Notes under the pieces: model-generated
What the model was told of the DNA's origin: nothing
The model's input: the letters and a program-made list of their open reading frames with translations, nothing else
Database searches by the model: none
Shown here: positions 33,434 through 41,952 of the stretch, piece by piece
Layout of the letters: the number at the start of each line of letters is the position of its first letter
How positions within the stretch are numbered: the stretch's first letter is position 1
DNA from: Deltaproteobacteria bacterium
GTDB lineage: Bacteria > Myxococcota_A > UBA9160 > UBA4427
Reading direction: 5' to 3'
Length of the DNA: 53,952 nucleotides
NCBI GenBank assembly: GCA_029261855.1
Contig: JAJDAN010000034.1
Span: forward strand, 1 to 53,952
Program-made: the position numbers and the translations under genes

Positions 33434-33460
33434 CAAGTACATACTTCCGTCATATATAGA
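33434..33460 (-). repeat. Right arm of the 25-bp inverted repeat
   Basis: CAAGTACATACTTCCG then tc then ATATATAGA is the complement of 31612-31636 apart from the 2-base insertion. Its outer end overlaps the TetR-type operator at 33456-33473, so the promoter region of the TetR gene is part of the repeat. Confidence 0.8.
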
Positions 33461-33473
33461 ACACTTGTGCTAT
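33456..33473. promoter_or_regulatory. 18-bp operator-like palindrome before the TetR gene
   Basis: ATAGaACAcTTGTgCTAT is symmetric except for one base pair and the central two bases. It ends 10 bp before the ATG of the TetR gene at 33484 and overlaps a TATATAG -10-like box. The position fits autorepression by that regulator. Confidence 0.55.
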
Positions 33474-33483
33474 TCAGCCTGCC

Positions 33484-34131
33484 ATGTCCGAAAGCCAGCA
33501 CCCGGATGGATTGAGTCACGGCGAGCGGAAGCGGCGGGCCATCCTGCGGACGGCCCTCGATCTCGGGTCCGAGCAGGGCCTCGAGGGTCTCTCGATCGGG
33601 CGCCTCGCCGAAGCCACGGGCATGAGTCGCAGCGGTCTGTTCGCGCATTTCGGCTCGAAGGAGGGTCTGCAGCTGGCCGCCGTCGCCGCCGCGCAGGCGG
33701 ACTTCGAGGCCCATGTCATGGCGCCGGCCCGCGACGCCCAGCCCGGCCTCGACCGCTTGCGCGCACTCCATCGCGCCTGGCTCGACTACGTCGACGGAAC
33801 CGCCTTCCGGGGCGGCTGCTTCTTCTTCATGACGACCTCGGAATACGGCAGCCGACCGGGCGCCGTGCGCGATCGCCTGGCGGCGCTGGCGCTCGGCTGG
33901 ATCCGCGAGCTGTTGCGCGAAGCCGAGACGGCGGGGCGCCAGGGCGAGCTGCGGGACGACGGCGACCCGAAGCAGATCGTCTTCCGGTTGCACGCCTTCG
34001 CCCAGGAGGCCAACTGGGCTCGCGAGCTCTTCGACGACGACGAGGCCTTCGGTCGCGCACGGCGCGCCGCAGGCGAACTCCTGGAATCCATCCGACGCGC
34101 CCCCGAGAACGAGGAGAGACAGAGGTCATGA
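33484..34131 (+). CDS. TetR/AcrR-family transcriptional regulator
   Basis: A 215-residue repressor. The helix-turn-helix is at residues about 15-60 (RAILRTALDLGSEQGLEGLSIGRLAEATGMSRSGLFAHFGSKEG in segments). The C-terminal ligand domain has RGGCFFFMTTSEYGSRPG near 108, a pattern of the TetR_C_13-like group. It overlaps the following membrane-protein gene (ATGA), so it probably controls that gene and itself through the 33456-33473 palindrome. The inducer is unknown. Confidence 0.92.
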   Translation: MSESQHPDGLSHGERKRRAILRTALDLGSEQGLEGLSIGRLAEATGMSRSGLFAHFGSKEGLQLAAVAAAQADFEAHVMAPARDAQPGLDRLRALHRAWLDYVDGTAFRGGCFFFMTTSEYGSRPGAVRDRLAALALGWIRELLREAETAGRQGELRDDGDPKQIVFRLHAFAQEANWARELFDDDEAFGRARRAAGELLESIRRAPENEERQRS

Positions 34132-34571
34132 ACACCTCATACGAGAACCGGGCACACGAGAACCCGGCATCCGATCGTCTGCTCCGAGGGGCCCTGCGCG
34201 CCAACGCGGGCTTCTCGGGGATCTGCGGCATCACGGCACTCGCGGCCGCGGACAGCCTCGCGGCGAGCCTCGGCATCCAGGACCCAGCCATCCTGCCCGT
34301 TCAGGGTGTGAGCCTGGTCTGCTTCTCCGGCCTGCTGGTGTGGATCGCGACGCGCAAAGAGATCAAGCGGGGCATCGCCCTGGCCATCGTCGTCATGGAC
34401 CTGCTGTGGGTCGCGACGACGGCCGTTCCGCTGCTGCTTTCCGGCTGGCTCACCGGCGGGGGCACGGCCGTGGTACTCGTGCTCGCGGCGATCGTCACGA
34501 CCTTCGCTGGCCTGCAGTACGCCGGCGTGCGACAGCTCAAAGGACGACCGACAGAACAGCACGTCGCCTAG
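34128..34571 (+). CDS. Four-helix membrane protein, unknown function
   Basis: A 147-residue protein with about four transmembrane segments after a polar N-terminal 20 residues. Helices run at about 25-48, 55-72, 82-105 and 110-130. No catalytic motif or transport signature is recognised. The start overlaps the TetR stop by ATGA and has AGAGG five bases upstream, so the two form a regulator-target pair. It could be a small-molecule exporter subunit or a DoxX-like protein, but neither is supported. Confidence 0.75.
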   Translation: MNTSYENRAHENPASDRLLRGALRANAGFSGICGITALAAADSLAASLGIQDPAILPVQGVSLVCFSGLLVWIATRKEIKRGIALAIVVMDLLWVATTAVPLLLSGWLTGGGTAVVLVLAAIVTTFAGLQYAGVRQLKGRPTEQHVA

Positions 34572-34587
34572 CCCTGGCACCCAGGCG

Positions 34588-35412
34588 CTATTCGCCCGTG
34601 AAGACGGGCTTGCGCTTCTCCTTGAAGGCGCGCGGTCCCTCCCGCGCGTCCTTTGAGGTCATCACGGCGACGGAGACCTCGTTCTCGATCTGGAGGCCCT
34701 CTTCCAGGCTCTTGCCGCTCGATCGGAGCACGCCTTCCTTGACCTTGCTCATGGCGAGCGGGCCGTTGGCGGCGATCAGCTCGGCGAGATCGAGGGCCTT
34801 CTGCATGAGTTCCGCGCGCGGCACGACATAGTTGACCAGGCCCATGTCGAGACATTCCTGTGCGCTGAAGGGCCGACCCACCATCAGCATCTCCATCATC
34901 TTCGCGTACGGGATCTGACGAGGCAGGCGGGTGATCGAGCCACCACCGGGAATCAGGCCGACCTTTACCTCGGGCGTTCCGAAGACCGCGTTGTCCGAAG
35001 CCACCCGCAGGTCGCAGGCGTTCATCATCTCCGTTCCGCCGCCCAGGGCGTTGCCGTTCACCGCCGCGATGATCGGCTTGTAGATGTCGTATCCGCGCAG
35101 GATGCCGTCCGTGAACTTGCCCGGGTTCGCCATCAGGGCGTGGTCCCATTCGTCCTCGGGCTGCCTTGCACCCGTCATCAGCGGCATCGTGAGCTTGAGG
35201 TCGCCGCCGGCGCAAAAGTCCTCGTCGCCGGCTCCCGTGAGGATCGCCACGCGGAGCGCCTTCGTGTCCGCGAACTCGTGCCAGGCGTCGCAGAGCTTGA
35301 GCAGCATCTGCGGACTGAGGGCGTTGCGCGCCTGCGGGCGGTTCATGGTGAGGATCATGACGCCGTCGGGGCGGCGGTCGACGAGGAGGTGGCTCTCTTC
35401 TGCTTCCGTCAT
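34588..35412 (-). CDS. Enoyl-CoA hydratase/isomerase family protein
   Basis: A 274-residue crotonase. Seen: MNRPQARNALSPQM at the N-terminus, FCAGGDLK (first oxyanion strand), AAVNGNALGGGTEM (second oxyanion loop), GTPEVKVGLIPGGG with the region of the catalytic Glu, and a C-terminal EGPRAFKEKRKP motif. It would hydrate 2-enoyl-CoA in a beta-oxidation step. It follows the acyl-CoA dehydrogenase gene by 14 bp and ends the minus-strand side-chain operon. It is convergent with the membrane protein gene 16 bp away. Confidence 0.93.
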   Translation of the reverse strand: MTEAEESHLLVDRRPDGVMILTMNRPQARNALSPQMLLKLCDAWHEFADTKALRVAILTGAGDEDFCAGGDLKLTMPLMTGARQPEDEWDHALMANPGKFTDGILRGYDIYKPIIAAVNGNALGGGTEMMNACDLRVASDNAVFGTPEVKVGLIPGGGSITRLPRQIPYAKMMEMLMVGRPFSAQECLDMGLVNYVVPRAELMQKALDLAELIAANGPLAMSKVKEGVLRSSGKSLEEGLQIENEVSVAVMTSKDAREGPRAFKEKRKPVFTGE

Positions 35413-35426
35413 CTTCGCGCGAATCC

Positions 35427-36494
35427 TCAGAACCAGTCGGGCTCGACGTGCACCTGGCCGGCGACCACCGCCATGCACTCGTCGAAGCTGCCCCAGGCGA
35501 GCGACTGTTCCTTGGCCCGCAGGGTATAGAAGTAGAGATCGTTCTCTTCGATGACGCCATTCCCCCCGTGGAGCTGGTGGGCCAGCATCGTCACCTCGGG
35601 CGCCGCCCGGGAGGCCGATGCCTTGGCGAGTGCCGCCTGGGCGTCGCTCGCCACGCCGCGGTCGATGGCGTCGAGGGTCTCGTACGCGAGCAGGCGGGTA
35701 CTGGCGACGCGAATCGCCATGTTCGCAGCGTGATGGCGCACCGCCTGGAAGCTGCCGATGGCCACGCCGAACTGCTTGCGCACCTTCACGTACTCGACCG
35801 TCATGTCGAGAGCCTGCTGCAGGCCACCCACGATCTGCACTGCGCTCAGGCTGCGCCCCAATCGCACCAGCAGGGCCGACGCTTCGAGGCCCGCGACGCG
35901 CCTGGCGGGAACGCCCTCGTAGCGAACGTGACACAGGGGCGTCCGACCGATCGAACGCAGGGGTGTAGTCGTCACCTCGGGCGTGCGCGCATCGACGACG
36001 TAGAGCCCATCGAGAGCGGCGACCACGTGATGCGTGGCCGACTGGCCGTAGTCGACGAAGTGCTTCTCCCCGCGAAGCACGCCGTCCCTCACGGCCACGG
36101 ACGGTGCGCCTTCGCTCCCGGCACCCTCCCAGACGGCCGGGACGGGCACGGCTTCCCCGGCCTGGATGGCGGCGAGCAGGTCGGAGACGTCCTCGCCGCA
36201 TCTCTCGAGCACGTGCCCCACGGCGGCGACTTCCAGGATCGGGACGATGGCCGCTCGGCGCGCGATCTCCTCGACGACCAGACCGACGTCGACGAGCGAG
36301 CCGCCGGCGCCGCCGTTCTCTTCCGAAAAAAGCAGCCCCAACCATCCCTGGTCGACGATGCCCTTCCACAGGACGGCGTCGGAAGTGCCCGCCTTTTCCT
36401 GTTCACGAATCCGGTCGTAGGGAACTTCGCGCTCCAGATAGGAACGAACGGCTTCCTGCAACAGCAGCTGGGTTTCGGTGAGCTCGAGATCCAT
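35427..36494 (-). CDS. Acyl-CoA dehydrogenase, short subunit type
   Basis: A 355-residue flavoprotein with the ACAD order: N-terminal helices (LLLQEAVRSYLEREV), a beta domain near 115-210, and a C-terminal helical domain with VRKQFGVAIGSFQAVRH (FAD contact) and HQLHGGNGVIEENDLYFY. It is shorter and more diverged than the adjacent 387-residue ACAD, and the two are 4 bp apart. In steroid side-chain degradation such pairs form alpha2beta2 heterotetramers with only one full active site. A similar complex is inferred here. Confidence 0.92.
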   Translation of the reverse strand: MDLELTETQLLLQEAVRSYLEREVPYDRIREQEKAGTSDAVLWKGIVDQGWLGLLFSEENGGAGGSLVDVGLVVEEIARRAAIVPILEVAAVGHVLERCGEDVSDLLAAIQAGEAVPVPAVWEGAGSEGAPSVAVRDGVLRGEKHFVDYGQSATHHVVAALDGLYVVDARTPEVTTTPLRSIGRTPLCHVRYEGVPARRVAGLEASALLVRLGRSLSAVQIVGGLQQALDMTVEYVKVRKQFGVAIGSFQAVRHHAANMAIRVASTRLLAYETLDAIDRGVASDAQAALAKASASRAAPEVTMLAHQLHGGNGVIEENDLYFYTLRAKEQSLAWGSFDECMAVVAGQVHVEPDWF

Positions 36495-36498
36495 GGCG

Positions 36499-37662
36499 TC
36501 AGCCTCGTGCCAGACCGAGGCCCGCAGCCGCGACGATGTCGCGCTGGACCTCGTTGGTGCCGCCCCCGAAGCGGAAGATCGGCGACAGACGGAAGTTGAA
36601 CTCCGCGCGTCCTTCGTAGGGCGCAGCGGCCCCCGAATCGACGCTCAAGCCGCCTTCGCGGCCCAGCAGGTCCATGGACACGTTCGCGATGCGAGTCCGC
36701 AGCTCGGTGCCGGAGATCTTGGCCATGGACGCTTCGGCGATGGGTGTGCCGCCGCGGGAGATGATCCAGGCGTTGCGAAGAGCCAACGCACGGTGCTCGC
36801 GGATGTCGAGCTCGAGCTCGGCGAGCCGGCGACGCGCAACCGGGTCCTCGAGCTTCTCCGGGCGGCGGTCGCGCAGGTGCGCGACCAGCTGATCGTAGAG
36901 CCGCGCCAGGGCGCCGACCGCAGCCAGGCCCACGCGCTCGTGGTTGAGGGCGTGCATGACGATCCCCCAGCCCTGGTTCACGCCGCCGACGACGTTCGCC
37001 GCGGGCACGCGCACGTCGTCGTAGAAGGTCTCGCAGGTGTGACCGCCGTACATGGTGTAGAGCGGGCGGATCGTCACACCCGGCGTGTCCGTGGGCACCA
37101 CGATGATCGAGACGCCGGCGTGCTTGCGAGCGTCGGGGTCGGTGCGTACCGCCAGCCAGATGTGGGTCGAGACGTCGGCCAGCGAGGTCCAGATCTTCTG
37201 CCCGTTGATCACGTACTCGTCGCCGTCGAGCTCAGCCCGGGTGCGCAGGGACGCGAGGTCCGTGCCGGCATTCGGCTCGCTGTAGCCGATGGCGAAGCAG
37301 TACTCGCCCCGGTAGATGCCGGGAAGCCATTCGGCCTTCTGCGCGTCGCTGCCGAAGGCGACGATCGAGGGAGCGATGGAGGTGTAGGTCAGGTTGCCGT
37401 AGGGCATCCCGTAGTACTCCATCTCTTCGACGAAGATGTACTGGTAGAGCAGGTTGCGTCCCTCACCGCCGTTCTCGACGGGCCAGCACATCCGCATCCA
37501 GCCGCGCTCGTCGAGCTCGCGGTGGAAAGCACCGATGAGCGGGCCGCCGCTGCCGTAGGTCGCGGCGTACTCGGCCAGCAGCTCCGGGGTGCGGCGGTCC
37601 TGGATGAACGCGCGCAGCTCGCGCCGGAAGTCGGCGTACTCGGCATCCCATTCGAATTCCAT
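36499..37662 (-). CDS. Acyl-CoA dehydrogenase, long subunit type
   Basis: A 387-residue flavoprotein. Seen: MCWPVENGGEG near 55, AIGYSEPNAGTDLASLRT (substrate/FAD motif) near 125-142, the beta domain with INGQKIWTS, HERVGLAAVG, and the C-terminal FRFGGGTNEVQRDIVA. Probably the partner of the 355-residue ACAD downstream, dehydrogenating a bulky acyl-CoA. The start has AGGACGAAC upstream. It lies 13 bp after the DUF35 gene, which mirrors the order of dehydrogenases beside DUF35 and thiolase-like genes in actinobacterial steroid operons. Confidence 0.93.
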   Translation of the reverse strand: MEFEWDAEYADFRRELRAFIQDRRTPELLAEYAATYGSGGPLIGAFHRELDERGWMRMCWPVENGGEGRNLLYQYIFVEEMEYYGMPYGNLTYTSIAPSIVAFGSDAQKAEWLPGIYRGEYCFAIGYSEPNAGTDLASLRTRAELDGDEYVINGQKIWTSLADVSTHIWLAVRTDPDARKHAGVSIIVVPTDTPGVTIRPLYTMYGGHTCETFYDDVRVPAANVVGGVNQGWGIVMHALNHERVGLAAVGALARLYDQLVAHLRDRRPEKLEDPVARRRLAELELDIREHRALALRNAWIISRGGTPIAEASMAKISGTELRTRIANVSMDLLGREGGLSVDSGAAAPYEGRAEFNFRLSPIFRFGGGTNEVQRDIVAAAGLGLARG

Positions 37663-37675
37663 GTCAGTTCGTCCT

Positions 37676-38110
37676 TCAAGCAGCAGGTGCGGGCACGAAG
37701 CAGATGCGCGCGAAATCGTCGGTCACCACCTCGATCTCCGCTCGTACCGGGAGATCGAGGCGAAGACCTTCGGGGTCCATTCCGCGCAGGGCTCCGACGA
37801 TGCGCGGTCCTTCGTCCATTGCGACCACCAGCGTTGCGTACGGGATCTCCCGCGCCCAGGCGGCGTCCACCGGCCGGTGTGTGACCGTCCATGAGAACAC
37901 CCGGCCGCGACCGCTCACGGGCACGAACGCGAGCGCGTCCGAGCCGCACTCGCGACACAGGTAGCGCGGCGGGTGATAGAAGTGGCTGCAGCCACTGCAC
38001 TGCTGCAGGTGGAGCCGTCCCGTCGCCGCGTGCCGGTAGAAGTCGGCGTTGCGACCGTCCGGGTCCGGGATCAGCTTCTGCGGAAGCGGCGGTGCGGAAC
38101 CTTCGCTCAC
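37676..38110 (-). CDS. Zn-ribbon/OB-fold protein (DUF35)
   Basis: A 144-residue protein with a rubredoxin-like zinc ribbon (Cys38, Cys41, Cys52, Cys55) followed by an OB fold ([31 protein letters not shown]). DUF35 proteins bind acyl-CoA and partner with thiolase-like proteins, as in ChsH2-Ltp2 of steroid catabolism, where they form the aldolase. The start is GTG, overlapping the thiolase-like gene's stop as GTGA, so the two are made in a coupled manner and likely form one complex. Confidence 0.92.
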   Translation of the reverse strand: MSEGSAPPLPQKLIPDPDGRNADFYRHAATGRLHLQQCSGCSHFYHPPRYLCRECGSDALAFVPVSGRGRVFSWTVTHRPVDAAWAREIPYATLVVAMDEGPRIVGALRGMDPEGLRLDLPVRAEIEVVTDDFARICFVPAPAA

Positions 38111-39315
38111 GCCGATGCGTCCTGGCCCAGGATGGCGATGCTGCCGTCGCCGAAATCGCCCCAGCCCGTGACGAGCCCCAGGCGCGCGTCCGCCACCTGG
38201 GCGGCGCCGGCTTCGCCGCGAAGCTGGCGTGTGGCTTCGACGACGTGATTCATGCCCCACATGTGCCCCTGGGAAAGCAGGCCGCCGTGGGTATTGAGCG
38301 GACGCGGCCCGCCCAGACGGAGCGCGCCGTCCCGGACCAGGTCCGCGGCGCCGCCGGGCTCGCACAGCCCCAGCGCTTCGAGCTGCAGCAACACCACGTA
38401 GGTGAAGCAGTCGTACACCTGCAGGAAGTCCATGTCGCTCGCCTGGACGCCGGCCATCTCGAAGGCCCGCGGCGCCGCGTGGTGCAGACCCACCTTGAGC
38501 GGATCCTTGCGGTTGGTGATGTCGTCCGCCGGGTAGGGGTGCCCCTCGGCGCCACCCAACCAATAGACGGGTGGCCTCGCGAGGTCTCGCGCCCGCTCGG
38601 CGGAGGTCATCACGACGGCCGCCCCGCAGTCGGTTTCGAGGCAGCAATCGAACTTGCGCAGGGGCTCGGCGATGAACGGCGCGGCGAAGTAGTCGTCCAG
38701 CGTCAGCTTGCGACCGCGCATGAGCGCCTTGTCGTTCAGCTGTGCGTGCTCCCGGCAGGTGAGCGCGATCTCGGCCGCCGCTTCGTCGGGAATGCCATAC
38801 AGCTTCTTGTAGCGGGTCAGGATGAACGAATAGAACTGCGCGGCGCTCATGGCGCCGTAGGGGAGGTAGTAGTCCATCGTCACGTTGCCGACGGAAGCGG
38901 GGTCCAGGCCATAGCGCGGTGGCTTCACGCCGGGACGCGGCCGAAATGCCGAGTAGCCGTTCCAGCCCACGACGACGAGCACGCAGCTTGCGACGCCGCT
39001 GGCGATGGCCATGGCGGCGGTCTGCAGCGAAGCCGTCGGGCTGGCCCCTCCCAGGTGCACGGTCGCCGCATAGCGAAGCTCTTCGACACCCAGGTTGGCG
39101 GCGATCTCCTCGGCGGACGTGTAGCCGGGCGGTGGCAGGATGCCGTCGATGTCGCTGCGCGCGAGGCCGGCGTCGGCGATCGCTTCGGTGGCCGCGCGCA
39201 ACATCAGCTGCACCGGCGTCTCGTCGGCGGGCCGCATGAACGCGGTCTCACCGATGCCGACGATGGCGGCCTGGCCGGAAAGCGGATGCGGAGGCAAGTG
39301 GGGGGACTCCGGCAA
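38107..39315 (-). CDS. Thiolase-like lipid-transfer protein (SCP-x/Ltp2 type)
   Basis: A 402-residue thiolase-fold protein. It begins with [11 protein letters not shown] and has [13 protein letters not shown] where true thiolases carry the nucleophilic Cys, so the Cys is missing. It ends with [14 protein letters not shown], which supplies the conserved His region. These changes are typical of Ltp2-like retro-aldolases rather than acetyltransferases. It is coupled with the DUF35 gene and divergent from the racemase gene. Predicted role: cleavage of a beta-hydroxy branched acyl-CoA side chain. Confidence 0.9.
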   Translation of the reverse strand: MPESPHLPPHPLSGQAAIVGIGETAFMRPADETPVQLMLRAATEAIADAGLARSDIDGILPPPGYTSAEEIAANLGVEELRYAATVHLGGASPTASLQTAAMAIASGVASCVLVVVGWNGYSAFRPRPGVKPPRYGLDPASVGNVTMDYYLPYGAMSAAQFYSFILTRYKKLYGIPDEAAAEIALTCREHAQLNDKALMRGRKLTLDDYFAAPFIAEPLRKFDCCLETDCGAAVVMTSAERARDLARPPVYWLGGAEGHPYPADDITNRKDPLKVGLHHAAPRAFEMAGVQASDMDFLQVYDCFTYVVLLQLEALGLCEPGGAADLVRDGALRLGGPRPLNTHGGLLSQGHMWGMNHVVEATRQLRGEAGAAQVADARLGLVTGWGDFGDGSIAILGQDASA

Positions 39316-39316
39316 T

Positions 39317-39332
39317 TACGAAACGCTTCGTA
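39317..39332. promoter_or_regulatory. Operator-like palindrome TACGAA-N4-TTCGTA
   Basis: Perfect 6-bp arms with a 4-bp centre in the 108-bp gap between the divergent thiolase-like and racemase genes, 2 bp upstream of the former's start codon. A TATACT (-10-like for the plus strand) lies at 39340-39345. A TetR- or GntR-type regulator site is plausible; the regulator is unknown. Confidence 0.4.
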
Positions 39333-39367
39333 TCGTACCCTATACTCGGCGCTTCCGAAGGACCGTC

Positions 39368-39415
39368 GAACAAGTGCGCGAACAAGTGCGAGAACGAGCG
39401 CGCGAACGAGCCTGG
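39368..39415. repeat. Four copies of a 12-bp tandem repeat
   Basis: gaacaagtgcgc, gaacaagtgcga, gaacgagcgcgc and gaacgagcctgg follow each other directly, ending 8 bp before the ATG at 39424. They contain the ribosome binding site region of the racemase gene (GGAG). Copy-number change could alter its leader. Confidence 0.75.
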
Positions 39416-39423
39416 AGATCGCC

Positions 39424-40572
39424 ATGGGACCGCTGCACGGCACGCGCATCATCGAGATCGCCGGCATCGGGCCCGGCCCCTTCGCGGCGATGATCCTCGC
39501 GGACATGGGTGCGGACGTGATCCGCGTGGCGCGTCCCGGTGGCGGCATGTTCGCGTCCGGTCCGACCGACCTCTTGAACCGAGGCAAGCGCTGCATCTGC
39601 GTCGACCTCAAGCAGCCGGACGCCCTGAACGTGGTTCTTTCCCTGGTGAAGGAAGCCGACGGTCTCGTCGAAGGCTTTCGCCCGGGTGTCACAGAGAAGC
39701 TCGGCATCGGCCCGGACGCGTGCCTGGCTCTGAACCCGAGGCTCGTCTACGGCCGCATGACGGGCTGGGGCCAGGACGGTCCGCTCGCCCAGGAAGCCGG
39801 GCACGACATCAACTACATCTCGCTGACCGGCGCCCTGCACGCCATGGGCCGGGCGGGCGAGAAGCCGGCGATTCCCCTGAACCTCGTCGGCGACTTCGGG
39901 GGCGGCGGGCTGATGCTGGCCTTCGGCGTGGTCTGTGCGTTGCTCGAGGCGAAGAACAGCGGGCGCGGGCAGGTCGTCGACGCCGCCATGGTGGACGGCG
40001 CCGCCGTGCTGCTCGCCAGCATCTATGGCGCACAGCAGATGGGTTGGTGGAGCAACGAGCGCGGCACCAACCTGCTCGATTCCGGTGCACCCTTCTACGA
40101 GGTCTACGAGACCGCGGACGGCCGCTACGTCTCCATCGGATCCCTCGAGCCCCAGTTCTACGCCAGCCTGCTCGAGCGCCTGGCGTTGGCGCCCGTCGGG
40201 CCGGACGGCAAGCCGCGCCCGGGTCAAATGGACAGCACGCACTGGCCCGCCTTCAAGGACGAGCTGACTGCCATCTTCAAGACGAAGACCCGGGACGAGT
40301 GGTGCGCGGTGTTCGCGGGCAGCGACGCCTGCTTCGCGCCGGTGCTGTCCATGTCCGAGGCACACGAGCATCCCCACAACGCGGCGCGGGAGACCTTCGT
40401 GGACGTCAACGGCGCCCGCCAACCGCGCCCGGCACCGCGCTTCTCGCGCACCGAAGCCGAGATCGGTATCAGTCCCGCAAAGCTCGGCGAGCACACCGAC
40501 GAGATCCTGGCCGAAGCCGGCTACGCGTCGGACGCGATCGCGGCCCTGCGCGAGGCAGGCGCCGTCTCGTAG
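39424..40572 (+). CDS. CaiB/BaiF family: alpha-methylacyl-CoA racemase
   Basis: A 382-residue class III CoA-transferase-fold enzyme. Residues line up with the catalytic set of the mycobacterial racemase MCR: His127 in GHDINY, Asp157 in LVGDFGGG, and Glu242 in LEPQFY, each one position later than His126/Asp156/Glu241. It should interconvert (2R)- and (2S)-methylacyl-CoA so that branched or sterol side chains can enter beta-oxidation. The start at 39424 has GGAG upstream. It is divergent from the thiolase-like/DUF35/ACAD operon and supports the side-chain degradation reading. Confidence 0.9.
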   Translation: MGPLHGTRIIEIAGIGPGPFAAMILADMGADVIRVARPGGGMFASGPTDLLNRGKRCICVDLKQPDALNVVLSLVKEADGLVEGFRPGVTEKLGIGPDACLALNPRLVYGRMTGWGQDGPLAQEAGHDINYISLTGALHAMGRAGEKPAIPLNLVGDFGGGGLMLAFGVVCALLEAKNSGRGQVVDAAMVDGAAVLLASIYGAQQMGWWSNERGTNLLDSGAPFYEVYETADGRYVSIGSLEPQFYASLLERLALAPVGPDGKPRPGQMDSTHWPAFKDELTAIFKTKTRDEWCAVFAGSDACFAPVLSMSEAHEHPHNAARETFVDVNGARQPRPAPRFSRTEAEIGISPAKLGEHTDEILAEAGYASDAIAALREAGAVS

Positions 40573-40617
40573 TCGAGGGGTTCGGCCACGTCGCTCGACG
40601 TCGCTCGTCCGGGGTCC

Positions 40618-41952
40618 TCAGGCGTAGAGCCGCTTCGCCTCGTCGCGCAGCCAGTCCCGGTGGTCCGGGTGCGCGACCTGGATCATTTCCTGCGCGCGCT
40701 CGCGCACGCTCTTGCCGAGGAGCCGCGCGACGCCCTGGTCGGTGACGATGGTGTCGGCCAGCTCGCGCGGGATCGAGACGATCTGGCCCGCTTCGAACTG
40801 GGGAACGATGGTCGAGATCGTTCCGTCCTTCGCCGTCGAGGGGAGCACCGTACAAGCGCGGCCCCGCTTCGAAAGGAACGCGCCGAGATGGAAGGCGAGC
40901 TGGCCGCCGAGCCCCGAGTAGACCTTCGGCCCCATGGCGTACACGCCGATCTGACCGCTCAGGTCGACCATCAGGGCGCCGTTGAGAGTCAGCATCTGAT
41001 CGTGCTGGGCGATGCGGATGGGATCGTTCGTGTATTCGTAGGACCGCAGCTGGAAGAAGGGGTTGCGTTCGATGTGGTCGAGGTCGTCGAGGCTGTTGCC
41101 GATGAAGCAGGCCACGAAGTGGCCGGGCTCGACCTCGCTGTAGCGGCCGTTGATGATGCCCTTGCGCGCAAGACCCACGCAGCCCGGCACCGTCAGCTCG
41201 GAGAAGAAGCCGAGGTCGTTGCAGTCGTCGAAGGCGCCGAGCAGGGGCAGGGCGCCCGTGTGCTTGCCGAGCCCCAGCTGCAGGGTGTCCCGGTCCCGGA
41301 CAATCGTCTTGACGTTGGCCGCGATGGCCCGGTCGACGTCCGGAAAGCTCGCGGGATCCGGGTCGGGTATGCCGAGGCGCGGACGGTCTCCTTCGACGAA
41401 GGCATCGACCTGGGACACGTGAAGCCAGCTGTCGCCGCAGGTGCGGGGCATCACGTCGCTGATCTCGACGATGACGCGCTTGGCCCGCCGCGCGCTCGAA
41501 ACGGCGTCCCACACGGAGTTCCCCACGCAGCACCAGCCCCGGGCGTCCGGTCGGGTGGCCAGGATGAGGAGATCGTCGATGGGGCGCGCCTCGTCGGGCC
41601 GGGTGTCTGCCGCCTTGTGCTCGCGGATCATCGAGAAGGGTTGAAAGTCGATCAGCCTCTCCGCCAGTGCCGCGCGGTTGTCCGGCGCCAGCGCGTACTG
41701 CACCTGTAGATCGAAGGCCTCGCGGGCGTCCTCCCGGAACCAGCCCATGTTGGGGATCACGACGCTGCGGATCTTCACGTCGCGCAGCTCGTTCTCGCGG
41801 GTGGCGAGCGCAGTCAGGATCGTCGGGGGCTGATGGGCGCTCGGCATCCACACCAGGTCTCCCGACTCGACGAGACCCGCCGCCGCATAGGGATCGACGA
41901 GTTTCCGTTCGAAGTCCGCCGCCGGGTCGATAGTCAAGTCCAGCTGCGCCAT
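40618..41952 (-). CDS. Acetyl-CoA hydrolase/transferase family protein (4-hydroxybutyrate CoA-transferase-like)
   Basis: A 444-residue class I CoA-transferase-fold protein. Seen: VWMPSAHQPPTILTALA at the N-terminus, LQLGLGKHTGALP in the middle, the C-terminal GGQLAFHLGAFLSKRG and IVTDQGVARLLGK motifs. It would move CoA between acids, or hydrolyse acyl-CoA. The start at 41952 has GGGAGG five bases upstream. Its 3' end lies 45 bp from the convergent racemase gene. The exact acyl partners are unknown. Confidence 0.87.
   Translation of the reverse strand: MAQLDLTIDPAADFERKLVDPYAAAGLVESGDLVWMPSAHQPPTILTALATRENELRDVKIRSVVIPNMGWFREDAREAFDLQVQYALAPDNRAALAERLIDFQPFSMIREHKAADTRPDEARPIDDLLILATRPDARGWCCVGNSVWDAVSSARRAKRVIVEISDVMPRTCGDSWLHVSQVDAFVEGDRPRLGIPDPDPASFPDVDRAIAANVKTIVRDRDTLQLGLGKHTGALPLLGAFDDCNDLGFFSELTVPGCVGLARKGIINGRYSEVEPGHFVACFIGNSLDDLDHIERNPFFQLRSYEYTNDPIRIAQHDQMLTLNGALMVDLSGQIGVYAMGPKVYSGLGGQLAFHLGAFLSKRGRACTVLPSTAKDGTISTIVPQFEAGQIVSIPRELADTIVTDQGVARLLGKSVRERAQEMIQVAHPDHRDWLRDEAKRLYA

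Noticed and set aside
34573-34585. CCTGG-cac-CCAGG hairpin between two convergent genes as a terminator
   Set aside because: The stem is only 5 bp and there is no T tract, so chance in GC-rich DNA is likely.
37891-39423. An N-terminal extension of the racemase through the thiolase-like gene
   Set aside because: It runs antisense to two clear genes, and the racemase family begins at the ATG at 39424 with a good ribosome binding site.
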